A stretch of DNA of 64,000 nt. It comes from Pseudonocardia petroleophila (GTDB lineage: Bacteria; Actinomycetota; Actinomycetes; Mycobacteriales; Pseudonocardiaceae). Where the stretch lies: assembly GCF_014235185.1 (NCBI RefSeq), contig NZ_CP060131.1:4409501-4473500 (forward strand). Direction: 5' to 3'. Positions 8,257-15,638 of this stretch are shown in pieces. The notes under the pieces are model-generated. The model searched no databases, was not told the DNA's origin, and saw only the letters and a list, made by a program, of their open reading frames with translations. Made by a program: the position numbers and the translations under genes. Numbering within the stretch: position 1 is the stretch's first letter; the number at the start of each line of letters is the position of its first letter.

Positions 8257-9258
8257 GTGGGCGCGCGGATCGCGGGGGTGGAGGTGCACCTGCCCGGGTC
8301 GCGGGTCGGCACCGAGGAGGTGGAGGCGCGGATCGCGGCAGCGTCGGGGTGGTCACCGCCGTCCGGACTGATCCACCGGCTCACCGGCATCTCGTCGCGG
8401 CACGTGGCCGCCGACCACGAGCAGGCCTCCGACCTCGCCGTGGCCGCGGCCCGCAAGCTGCTGGCCGGCACGGGCACGGCGCCGCACGAGATCGACCTGC
8501 TGGTCTTCGCCTCGGCCAGCCAGGACATGGTCGAGCCGGCGACCGCGCACATCGTCGCGGCGAAGCTGGAGCTGTCGTGCCCGGTGATGGACGTCAAGAA
8601 CGCGTGCAACAGCGTGCTCAACGGCATGGAGGTCGCCGACGCGCTGATCGCCGTCGGTGGCTACGGGCGCGTGCTCGTCGTGAGCGGGGAGACGCCGTCG
8701 CGGGCGGTGCGGTGGGCCGTCGACGGCATCCGCGGGTTCCTGCGCGCGTTCCCCGGCTACACGCTCTCCGACGCGGGCGCGGCCGTGCTGCTGACGGCGG
8801 GGGAGCCCGGCACCGGCGTGCTCGGGTCCGGGTTCACCGCCGACTCCCGGCACTGGGAGGCGGGCACGCTGGCCGCGGGCGGGTCGCTGCACCCGCGCGA
8901 GGTCGAGCACACCTACTTCGCGATGGACTCCGCCCGGCTCAAGTCCGCGTTCCTGTCGGTGGGCACCGGGATCCTCGACGCGACGCTGGCCCGACTGGGT
9001 CTGGCCTGGGACGACATGGCGGTCGTCGCCGTGCACCAGGTCTCGCTGCCCTACCTGGAGGTGTTCGCGCGCGGTGCGGGGGTGCCGGGGGACAAGCTCG
9101 TGGTCACCGTCGCCGAGCACGGCAACGTCGCGTCGGCGAGCCTGCCGCTGCAGCTGGTCACCGCCCGGGAGCTGGGGCGCTGCGGGCCGGGTGACCTGGT
9201 CGCGCTCGTCGGGCTGGCCGGCGGGGTCAGCCTGGGCATCACGGTGGTGCGGCTGTGA
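8257..9258 (+). CDS. OleA-like beta-ketoacyl synthase III/thiolase
   Basis: A 333-residue KAS III-fold enzyme. The Cys-His-Asn triad is visible: Cys117 in VKNACNSVLNG, His260 in VAVHQVS and Asn290 in EHGNVASAS. Residue Glu93 in SQDMVEPATA matches the position where OleA enzymes carry the glutamate that deprotonates the second acyl chain, which FabH lacks; this and the NAC motif favour OleA-type head-to-head condensation of two acyl-CoAs over fatty-acid initiation. GGAGGGGG precedes GTG 8257. It heads a tight operon with GT2, P450, OleC-like and OleD-like genes, which supports the assignment. A KAS III involved in another lipid pathway remains possible. Confidence 0.8.
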   Translation: MGARIAGVEVHLPGSRVGTEEVEARIAAASGWSPPSGLIHRLTGISSRHVAADHEQASDLAVAAARKLLAGTGTAPHEIDLLVFASASQDMVEPATAHIVAAKLELSCPVMDVKNACNSVLNGMEVADALIAVGGYGRVLVVSGETPSRAVRWAVDGIRGFLRAFPGYTLSDAGAAVLLTAGEPGTGVLGSGFTADSRHWEAGTLAAGGSLHPREVEHTYFAMDSARLKSAFLSVGTGILDATLARLGLAWDDMAVVAVHQVSLPYLEVFARGAGVPGDKLVVTVAEHGNVASASLPLQLVTARELGRCGPGDLVALVGLAGGVSLGITVVRL

Positions 9259-9986
9259 GGCTGTTCGTCGTGGTCCCGGCGTTCGACGAGGCCGCGGGCA
9301 TCGGGGCCACGCTCGACGCGCTGGCCGCCCAGACCGACCAGGACTTCCGGCTCGTCGTCGTGGACAACGCCTCGACCGACGGCACCGCCGACGTCGTGCG
9401 CGCGCACCCGGTGCCGGCCGAGGTCGTCGACGAGCCGCGGCGCGGTACCGGGACCGCCGCCGACACCGGGATGCGGTTCGCGATCGCCCGGGGCGCGACG
9501 CACCTGGCCCGCACCGACGCCGACTGCCTGCCCGCCCCCGACTGGGTCGCGCGGGTCCGGGCCGCGTTCGCCGACCTCGACCTCGTCGCCGGGCGCCTGC
9601 TCCCGCGCACCGACGAGGGGCTGCCCGCGTGGCAGCGCGGGGTGCTCGTCGGGGCGGTGGGGGTGGCGGCCGCGTTCGGCCGCTTCCGGCCCGGCAACCG
9701 GGTGCCGGGCGCGCTCGGGCCCTACGTCATGTCGGCCGGCTGCAACATGGCGATCACCGCGGAGCTCTACGAGCGCGCGGGCGGCTTCCCGCGCACCCGC
9801 ATCCAGGACGTGCACGAGGACCGCGCGCTGGTCAACGCGGTGCGCCCGCTGACGGCCCGCTACGGGGCCCGGCGCGACGTCGTGGTGCGGGGGTCGAGCC
9901 GGCGGGTGCGGGCCTGGGGGCTGGTGCGGACGCTGGGCTGGTACGCCGACCACCGGTACCGCCCCGAGCACGTGGACATCCGATGA
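9255..9986 (+). CDS. GT2-family glycosyltransferase in the Ole-like operon
   Basis: A 243-residue GT-A fold enzyme. The N-terminal strand RLFVVVPAFDE (2-12), VVVDNASTDGTADVV for nucleotide binding, and the DxD motif in RTDADCLPAPDW (~90-100) define GT2. A later Asn-containing loop (YVMSAGCNMAITAELYERAGGF) and DVHEDRAL supply acceptor-side residues. No transmembrane helix is seen. The start overlaps the OleA-like stop as GTGA, and its own stop overlaps the P450 start as ATGA, so it is translationally coupled into the operon. It may glycosylate the operon's product or a lipid carrier; substrate unknown. A GT2 is not part of the classical oleABCD set, making it a notable addition. Confidence 0.82.
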   Translation: MRLFVVVPAFDEAAGIGATLDALAAQTDQDFRLVVVDNASTDGTADVVRAHPVPAEVVDEPRRGTGTAADTGMRFAIARGATHLARTDADCLPAPDWVARVRAAFADLDLVAGRLLPRTDEGLPAWQRGVLVGAVGVAAAFGRFRPGNRVPGALGPYVMSAGCNMAITAELYERAGGFPRTRIQDVHEDRALVNAVRPLTARYGARRDVVVRGSSRRVRAWGLVRTLGWYADHRYRPEHVDIR

Positions 9987-11137
9987 CCGACCGGTGGGAG
10001 CGCCGGGTCCAGCTCGGGGCGCACCCGCTCGCGTACCCGCTGGTCCGGGGCCTGGCGCGGGTCGGGCCGGTGGTGCGGGTGCCGCGGGTCGGGGTCGTCG
10101 TCAGCGACGCCGCGCTCGCGCGGGCCGTGCTCACCGACACCGCGTCGTTCACCAAGACCGGTCCGGGATCGCCCGCCGCGCTGTGGACGCCCGTCGTCGG
10201 GCCGTCGGTGCTGCTCAACATGGAGGGCGCGGAGCACGCGGCGCTGCGCCGCGCGCTGGCCGACCTGTTCACCCCGGCCGCGGTGGCGCAGCTGTGTGCG
10301 CGGGTGCTGGCCGAGCCGTGCGCGGCGCTGCGCGGTCGGCTGGCCGCGGGGGAGGCCGTCGACCTCGTCCCGGTGGCCCAGCGCGCGGCCGGCGCGGTGA
10401 TCGCGGGGCTGGTCGGGCTCGACGCCGGGGACGCCGCCGGGCCGGCGTTCGCGGCGGCGACGGCGGTGACCTCGATGGTGCGCCTGCGCCGCCCCGAGCT
10501 GACGCCGCGCCAGGTCGTGCGGGGCCGGGCGGCGCTGGCCGGGATCACGGCGCCCGCGGCCGCCGCCTACCGCGAGGGGGACCCCGCGACCGTGCCCGGC
10601 CGGATGCGCGAGCTGGGGCTCACCGAGCGCGAGGCGCTGGGGGCGGTGGCGGCGTTCGCACTGACCGGCACGGAGACGGTGGTGTCGTTCCTGCCGCGGC
10701 TGGTCGCCCTGCTGCACGACGCGGGGCTGCTGGGGGCGGTGGCGGCCGACCGCGGACGCGTGGACGCGTGCGTCGAGGAGGGCCTGCGGATCACCGTGCC
10801 GTCGCCGGTGATGCTGCGTCGCGTGGCCGCCCCGGCCCGGATCGGGACCGTCGCGGTGAGGCCGGGGGACCGCGTCGTCATCGCGACGGTCTCGGCCGCC
10901 CGGGCGCCCGGCGGCTTCGACCCGGACCGCCCGCACCCGCCCGCGTTGCGCCGGCTGTGGTTCGGGGCCGGTCCGCACTTCTGCCTCGGGATGCCGCTGG
11001 CCACGGCGCAGGTCCGGACGGTCCTCGACGCTCTGCTCGACGCCCACCTGGACCGGCCGCTGCGGATCACCCGCCGCCGCGTCGCCCACCGGGTGCTGAT
11101 CCCGGCCTACCGCGAGCTGGTGGTGCGCGGTGCCTGA
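9983..11137 (+). CDS. Cytochrome P450 in the Ole-like operon
   Basis: A soluble bacterial P450 of 384 residues. It has the I-helix oxygen-binding motif FALTGTETVV, the K-helix ExxR in VEEGLRITV, and the haem loop WFGAGPHFCLGM with the ligand Cys at 334. The N-terminus (DRWERRVQLGAHPLAYPLV) begins directly in the fold, without an anchor. ATG 9983 overlaps the GT2 stop by four nt, and its own stop overlaps the OleC-like start by eight nt. It needs ferredoxin and reductase, neither of which is in the window. Position suggests hydroxylation or oxidation of the condensed lipid or beta-lactone precursor; that is inference. Confidence 0.9.
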   Translation: MTDRWERRVQLGAHPLAYPLVRGLARVGPVVRVPRVGVVVSDAALARAVLTDTASFTKTGPGSPAALWTPVVGPSVLLNMEGAEHAALRRALADLFTPAAVAQLCARVLAEPCAALRGRLAAGEAVDLVPVAQRAAGAVIAGLVGLDAGDAAGPAFAAATAVTSMVRLRRPELTPRQVVRGRAALAGITAPAAAAYREGDPATVPGRMRELGLTEREALGAVAAFALTGTETVVSFLPRLVALLHDAGLLGAVAADRGRVDACVEEGLRITVPSPVMLRRVAAPARIGTVAVRPGDRVVIATVSAARAPGGFDPDRPHPPALRRLWFGAGPHFCLGMPLATAQVRTVLDALLDAHLDRPLRITRRRVAHRVLIPAYRELVVRGA

Positions 11138-12932
11138 GTCCGGCGCGGCGGCCCGCGACCTGCTGAGCCTGGTCCTCGACGCCGCCGACCGGCACGGCGA
11201 CGCCCCGGCCCTCACCGGCCCACCACCCCGGCGCGGCGCGTTCCGCGGGGCAGGAACGGCGTTCCGCGGAACGCGGCAGGACGGGGCCGGGGGAGCCTCC
11301 GGCAGGGCAGGAACGGCGTTCCGCGGAACGCGGCAGGACGAGCGGGGAACCTCCGGCGGGATACGCCGCGCGTTCCGCGGAACGCGGAAGGACGGGTGCG
11401 AGGGAACGTCCCGTGGGACAGGAACGGCGTTCCGCGGAACCCGGCCCGCCGAGGTCACGGAGCCGCACGCGGCGACGGAGCCGGCCGGGGTGACCCTGAC
11501 GTACGCCCAGCTCGGCGACCGGATCCGCGCCGTCGCCGCCCGGCTGACCGCGGCCGGCTTCGCCCCGGGGCAGCGCATGCTGTTCTCCGTCCGCCCGTCA
11601 CCGGACTCGGTGGTGCTCGCGCTGGGGGTCGTCGCGGCGGGCGGGACGGTGGTGTTCGTCGACCCCGGCGTCGGGCCCGCGCTGTTCGCCGCCCGCACCG
11701 AGCTGGCCGCGCCGGGCTGGGCCGCGGCGGAGTCGGTCCTCTACGCCGCGGGCCGCCGCCCGCTGCGGGCGCTGGCCCGTCGCCGCGGGGTGCTGCTGCC
11801 CGACTACGCGCGGCTGCCCGTCCGCCACGTGCGGGCCGGTCGGTGGCTGCCGGGCGTCCCGCGGAACGCGGTACCGCTGCGCAGCCTGCTGCGGCCGGTG
11901 CCGCGCCGGTCGGTCGCCTCGGACCCCGGGCAGGACGCCGTCGTCGTCTTCACCGCCGGGACCACCGCCGCACCGAAGGCCGTCGTGCACACCCGGGGCT
12001 CGCTCGGCGCGGCGCTGGACGTGCTGTCCACCCGCTGCGCACTCGGCCCGGGCACCCGCGTGCACACCGACCAGTTCCTGCTCGGGCTCCCGGCGCTGGT
12101 CGGCGGCGGGCACTGGTCGATGCCGCCCTACGGGTTGGCCCCCGCCGCGCGGCCGGACGAGCTGGCGCGCGGGCTGGACGGCGCCACCCACACGTTCCTC
12201 GTCCCCGCCGACCTCGCCGCGGTCCTCGACGCCGTCGAGCGCGGGCAGGTGGCGCTGCCCGCCTCCCTGCGGCAGGTCCTGCTCGGTGCGGCGCCGGTGC
12301 TGCCCCCGCTGCTGCGCCGGGCGGGCGCCGCGCTGCCGGGCGTCGAGTTCCTCGCGGTCTACGGGATGACCGAGATCCTGCCCGTCGCGGTCGCCACCGC
12401 GGCCGAGAAGCTCGCCCACCCCGGGCCCGGTGACCTGGTCGGGACCCCGCTGCCCGGTGTCCGCGCCCGCGTCGACGGGGACGGACGGCTCGTCGTCGGC
12501 GGCGCGAACCTCGGCCACTACCTCGGCGAGGAGCCCGCCGACGAGCACACCACCGGCGACCTCGCGACGCTCACCGACGACGGGGCGATCGTCCTCGGCG
12601 GCCGCGCCACCGACATGATCATCCGCGGCCGCACCAACATCTACCCCGGCCTGCACGAGCCCGCCATCGCCGCGCTGCCCGGCGTCGCGCGGGCGGTGCT
12701 GGTCGGGGTGCCGGACGCGATCGGCGACGACCGGGTGGTGCTCGCCGTCGTCGCCGCTGCGCTGGAGCCGCCCGGGCTCGCCGACCGGGTGCGGGCGGCG
12801 CTGCCGCAGGTGGTCGACGCGTCCGCGCTGCCCGACGAGATCGTCCTGGTCGATGACATGCCGGTGGCCGGGCGCACCCGCAAGACCGACCGGGCCGCCC
12901 TGCGGGACCGGCTCGCGCGGGCGCGGCGATGA
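11130..12932 (+). CDS. OleC-like adenylate-forming enzyme (beta-lactone synthetase candidate) with repeat insertion
   Basis: A 600-residue ANL-superfamily enzyme. The P-loop-like motif FTAGTTAAPKAVV (274-286), YGMTE (411-415), the TGDL block and the C-terminal catalytic Lys region GRTRKTDR are present. OleC enzymes use ATP to close beta-hydroxy acids to beta-lactones; assignment here rests on the neighbouring OleA- and OleD-like genes. Residues ~37-106 are a foreign-looking Gly/Arg/Thr-rich insert (AFRGTRQDG-type units) encoded by palindromic DNA repeats, placed between the N-terminal helix and the first strand (TLTYAQLGD), where family members have a short linker. The frame is unbroken through it. 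The start GTG overlaps the P450 stop. Confidence 0.75.
   Translation: MPESGAAARDLLSLVLDAADRHGDAPALTGPPPRRGAFRGAGTAFRGTRQDGAGGASGRAGTAFRGTRQDERGTSGGIRRAFRGTRKDGCEGTSRGTGTAFRGTRPAEVTEPHAATEPAGVTLTYAQLGDRIRAVAARLTAAGFAPGQRMLFSVRPSPDSVVLALGVVAAGGTVVFVDPGVGPALFAARTELAAPGWAAAESVLYAAGRRPLRALARRRGVLLPDYARLPVRHVRAGRWLPGVPRNAVPLRSLLRPVPRRSVASDPGQDAVVVFTAGTTAAPKAVVHTRGSLGAALDVLSTRCALGPGTRVHTDQFLLGLPALVGGGHWSMPPYGLAPAARPDELARGLDGATHTFLVPADLAAVLDAVERGQVALPASLRQVLLGAAPVLPPLLRRAGAALPGVEFLAVYGMTEILPVAVATAAEKLAHPGPGDLVGTPLPGVRARVDGDGRLVVGGANLGHYLGEEPADEHTTGDLATLTDDGAIVLGGRATDMIIRGRTNIYPGLHEPAIAALPGVARAVLVGVPDAIGDDRVVLAVVAAALEPPGLADRVRAALPQVVDASALPDEIVLVDDMPVAGRTRKTDRAALRDRLARARR
11237..11445 (+). repeat. In-frame palindromic repeat array inside OleC-like gene
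   Basis: Four perfect copies of GTTCCGCGGAAC sit at 11261-11272, 11318-11329, 11372-11383 and 11429-11440, spaced 57, 54 and 57 nt, all multiples of three. A partial copy (GTTCCGCGG) starts at 11240. Three copies extend to the 16-nt palindrome GCGTTCCGCGGAACGC, and three carry the upstream GGAACGGC, which can form an alternative hairpin with GTTCC. All six translated frames of the array stay largely stop-free. Confidence 0.9.
11856..11876 (+). repeat. Degenerate further copy of the palindromic unit
   Basis: GTCCCGCGGAACGCGGTACC matches the repeat core with one change in the left arm. It lies in the same gene between the N-terminal part and the FTAGTT motif, encoding GVPRNAVPL, which corresponds to a different reading frame of the unit than the main array uses. 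Confidence 0.55.
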
Positions 12933-12972
12933 CGGGCGCGGCGATGAGGGGCGCGGCGATGACGGGCGCGGC
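12921..12972 (+). repeat. 15-bp tandem repeat at the OleC-like gene 3' end
   Basis: GCGCGGCGATGAC recurs at 12921, 12936 (one mismatch) and 12951 with a truncated fourth unit at 12966, period 15. The first unit contains the OleC-like stop TGA. It lies in the 106-nt gap before the reductase gene and probably arose by slippage. Confidence 0.7.
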
Positions 12973-13038
12973 CCGCACCGGTGCGGGCAGTGCCGCTCCG
13001 GGAACGGCCGGGTGCGACGTCCGGCGGGAGGGGGCGGC

Positions 13039-13920
13039 GTGCGGATCGCGGTGACCGGGGCCGCCGGGTTCGTCGGCTCCGCGGTGGTGGCGGCGGCGCG
13101 CGCCCGGGGCTGGGAGGTCCACCCGCTCACCCGGCGCGAGTGGGACGTCGCCGCCGGGCCCCTGCCCGGCCCGCCGGCCGTCGACGCCGTGGTGCACGCC
13201 GCCGCGGCCGTCACCGACTGGGCCGACCCGGTCCGGGTCTGGGCGGCCAACCTGCACGGCACCCGGCACGTCGCCGCGACCTTCCCCGGTGTGCGGCTGG
13301 TCCACCTCTCGACCGCGAGCGTCTACGACCCGTTCGTCCCGACCGTCGACGCGCCGGAGTCGGCGGGGCCCGCGGCGCGGCACCTCACCGCGTACGGGGC
13401 GTCCAAGGCGGCGGCCGAGCGGCTGCTGGCCGGGCGGCCGGAGACGGTGGTGCTGCGCCCGCACGCCGTCTACGGCCGCGGCGACCCGACGCTGCTCCCG
13501 CGCATCCTCGGTGCGGTCCGCGGCCGCACGCTCGTCGTCGCCGGGGACGGCGGCGCCCGCCACACCCTGACCGCGGTCGGCACGCTCGCCGAAGCGTGCC
13601 TGCTCGGGTGCACCGGCCCGCCGGGCACCTACAACGTCGGCGACGCCGAACCGGTCACCCTGGACGCCGCGCTCGGCGGGCTGCTCGCCGCCCGCGGGAT
13701 CGACGCGCGCATCCGGCACCTGCCGCGCCGGGCGGCGTGGGGGCTCGCCGGGGTCGCCGAGGCGGTGGCCTGCGCGCTGCGCCGGCCGGACCCGCCGCGG
13801 CTCACCCGCTACGCCGTGAGCCAGCTCGGCACGGAGCGCACGCTCGACCTCACCGCCGCCCGCACCCGCCTGCACCTCGACCCGGCGCCCACCTCCTTCG
13901 CCGGCGCCGACGACTGGTAG
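13039..13920 (+). CDS. OleD-like NAD(P)-dependent 3-beta-HSD-family reductase
   Basis: A 293-residue extended short-chain dehydrogenase. It has the Rossmann motif TGAAGFVG (6-13), VVHAAAAV (~51-58), STASVYDP and the catalytic Tyr119/Lys123 in YGASK. The tail (TRYAVSQLGTERTLDLTAAR) resembles the OleD/3-beta-hydroxysteroid dehydrogenase family. OleD reduces the 2-alkyl-3-ketoacid from OleA to the 3-hydroxyacid that OleC activates, so it completes an A-C-D set. GTG 13039 is chosen because GGGAGGGGG precedes it. It is separated from the adenylating gene by 106 nt but still probably cotranscribed. A generic sugar epimerase is less likely given the context. Confidence 0.8.
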   Translation: MRIAVTGAAGFVGSAVVAAARARGWEVHPLTRREWDVAAGPLPGPPAVDAVVHAAAAVTDWADPVRVWAANLHGTRHVAATFPGVRLVHLSTASVYDPFVPTVDAPESAGPAARHLTAYGASKAAAERLLAGRPETVVLRPHAVYGRGDPTLLPRILGAVRGRTLVVAGDGGARHTLTAVGTLAEACLLGCTGPPGTYNVGDAEPVTLDAALGGLLAARGIDARIRHLPRRAAWGLAGVAEAVACALRRPDPPRLTRYAVSQLGTERTLDLTAARTRLHLDPAPTSFAGADDW

Positions 13921-14043
13921 GCCCGACGACCGACAGACCCCGACGAGCGGCGGCTCCGACGAGTGGCGCGCCGGGTCGGCCGAACGGCCCACTGCGCGCG
14001 GCGGGCGGGGTTTGCTCGGAAGCGCGCCGGGCAAATCTGGATC

Positions 14044-14475
14044 ATGGAGCCGTTCGCACCGGGGCATGTGGAGTTCGTGCACCGCAGCTGGCCCGCCGAT
14101 CCCGCCCAGCTGACCGTCATCCGTCACGAGCTCGCCGGGTGGCTCACGCCGCTGTCGCTGACCCCGGACGAGACCGCCGACGTCGTCCTCGCCGTCGACG
14201 AGGCCGCCGCGAACGTCGTCCGGCACGCCTACGGTCCGGACGAGTCCGGCGCGGTGGAGCTCACGCTGTGGACCGAGCCCGCCGAGGACTCGGCGTCCAC
14301 GACGCTGTGCATCGAGGTCGTCGACCACGGCCACTGGCAGCCGCCGGTGGAGCGGCCGACCGAGGGCGGCCGGGGGATCCCGCTGATGAGCACGATGTCG
14401 GAGTCCGTCCTCATCCGCTACGACGAACGGGGCAGCCGCGTGCTGCTGCGCCACCGCATCCCGAACGCTGCGTGA
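14044..14475 (+). CDS. Anti-sigma factor / serine kinase, RsbW-SpoIIAB type
   Basis: A 143-residue GHKL-fold protein. The N-box DEAAANVVRHAY (~56-67), the G1-like VVDHGHW and the G2 segment GGRGIPLM define the ATP-binding kinase family of RsbW/SpoIIAB switch proteins, which bind alternative sigma factors or phosphorylate STAS antagonists. No STAS or sigma gene is adjacent. The multi-domain SpoIIE phosphatase at 47.4 kb belongs to the same kind of partner-switching network but is unlinked. The start follows AAATCT by five nt, so the mRNA may be nearly leaderless. Preceding 13921-14043 has no gene. Confidence 0.85.
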   Translation: MEPFAPGHVEFVHRSWPADPAQLTVIRHELAGWLTPLSLTPDETADVVLAVDEAAANVVRHAYGPDESGAVELTLWTEPAEDSASTTLCIEVVDHGHWQPPVERPTEGGRGIPLMSTMSESVLIRYDERGSRVLLRHRIPNAA

Positions 14476-14519
14476 CAACTCGTGAGTAACCGCCGCTGAC
14501 CTCCGCTCGTTCGCCGGGT

Positions 14520-15470
14520 ATGGGTCGGGGACGCAGGATCGGGTACGTCGGGGGTGCCGCGCTGGTCGCGGCCGTGGTCGCGGGGCTGGCGGTGGTACCG
14601 GCGTCGGCGCAGGAGCGGGACCTCCCCGTGCCGTACGGCGCACTGGCGACGCTCGCCGCGCAGGCCTCCCCGGCCCCGGCCGACCCGCCCGGCTCCAACG
14701 ACGACGACTGCGAGCCGAGCGCCGCGCACCCCGACCCGGTGGTCCTCGTGCACGGCCTGGGTGCGAACAAGTCGGTCAACTGGCAGACGATGTCGCCGCT
14801 GCTGGCCAACGAGGGCTACTGCGTGTTCGCCCTGACCTACGGCACCGCGCTCGCCGGAGAGCAGGTCGGCGGGCTGCTGCCGATGGAGCAGAGCGCGGAA
14901 CAGCTCGACGCGTTCGTCGACGGCGTGCTGGAGGCGACCGGCGCGGAGCGGGTCGACCTCGTCGGACACTCCGAGGGCACGCTCATGCCGCAGTACTGGC
15001 TGCAGTTCCTCGGCGGCGACGCCGTCACCGACGACTACGTGGCCGTCACCCCGCTCTACGACGGGACGCTCGCCGATCCCCTGCCGGTCGCCGCGCTGGC
15101 CGACGCGCTCGGGGTGCGCGACGTCGCGGGCGCACCGGTCGCCCTGGCCTGCGGCTCCTGCCCGCAGTTCATTTCCGGCTCGGACTACCTGGAGCGGATG
15201 GCGCAGGCGGGCACCCGCGTCGAGGGCGTCGACTACACGACGATCATGACCCGCTACGACCAGCTGGTGGTCCCGTACACCAGCGGCGAGCTCGAGGGCG
15301 CCACCAACATCGTCGTTCAGGACGGCTGCGAGATCGACCTCTCCGACCACCTGTCGATCATCTTCTCCGAGCGCACCGGCGCCCTGATCCTCAACGCTCT
15401 GGACCCGGAGAACGCCCGCGACGTGCCGTGCCGCCCGGTGCTGCCGCTGCTGGGCAACGAGGTGATCTGA
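14520..15470 (+). CDS. Secreted triacylglycerol lipase/esterase (EstA-like)
   Basis: A 316-residue secreted alpha/beta-hydrolase. The first ~31 residues are a Sec signal peptide (RRIGYVGGAALVAAVVAG core, cleavage after ASA). Catalytic elements are the oxyanion strand PVVLVHGLGANKS, the nucleophile elbow GHSEG (~143), an Asp in MTRYDQLVVPY and His in LSDHLSII. Cys in DDDC, ALACGSCP, DGCEI and DVPC could form disulfides, as in actinobacterial lipases of this group. It probably hydrolyses short- to long-chain esters outside the cell. It is the sole gene in its unit; 47 nt separate it from the next transcription unit. Confidence 0.88.
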   Translation: MGRGRRIGYVGGAALVAAVVAGLAVVPASAQERDLPVPYGALATLAAQASPAPADPPGSNDDDCEPSAAHPDPVVLVHGLGANKSVNWQTMSPLLANEGYCVFALTYGTALAGEQVGGLLPMEQSAEQLDAFVDGVLEATGAERVDLVGHSEGTLMPQYWLQFLGGDAVTDDYVAVTPLYDGTLADPLPVAALADALGVRDVAGAPVALACGSCPQFISGSDYLERMAQAGTRVEGVDYTTIMTRYDQLVVPYTSGELEGATNIVVQDGCEIDLSDHLSIIFSERTGALILNALDPENARDVPCRPVLPLLGNEVI

Positions 15471-15481
15471 CCGCTCCCGCG

Positions 15482-15511
15482 TTGCAGGATCGGGCATCGC
15501 TCACATAGCGT
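15482..15511 (+). promoter_or_regulatory. Promoter of the ssu leader and operon
   Basis: TTGCAG (15482-15487), an 18-nt spacer and TAGCGT (15506-15511) form a good sigma-70-type promoter. The -10 ends six nt before the leader peptide GTG at 15518, so transcription probably begins at that codon. Confidence 0.65.
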
Positions 15512-15517
15512 GCTCGC

Positions 15518-15595
15518 GTGGCGCAGCGCGATGATCTCTCGGCCCGACCGTGGGTCGACTTCGGCTACGTCTGCAGCGCCGCCTGTCGGGTCTGA
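15518..15595 (+). CDS. 25-aa Cys-containing leader peptide upstream of sulfonate importer
   Basis: GTG 15518 to TGA 15593-15595 encodes 25 residues ending GYVCSAACRV. Short leader peptides with a C-terminal CSAACR/SSAACR-like motif recur upstream of sulfur-uptake operons in Streptomyces and relatives, and Cys-rich upstream ORFs in mycobacteria act as cysteine-sensing attenuators. Here two Cys codons lie seven and three codons before the stop, 43 nt before the ssuB start, and the promoter predicts leaderless translation. I infer translation-dependent control by cysteine supply. The ORF is too short to be called by most gene finders. Confidence 0.75.
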   Translation: MAQRDDLSARPWVDFGYVCSAACRV

Positions 15596-15638
15596 CGCAC
15601 CGCCCCACCTGCGCCGACCCTCTCCGACAGGACCCCTC

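Noticed and set aside
14520-15470. Secreted lipase as the missing OleB
   Set aside because: It has a signal peptide and a Ser nucleophile (GHSEG); OleB is a cytosolic Asp-nucleophile enzyme. The hydrolase at 45.8 kb is excluded for the same nucleophile reason.
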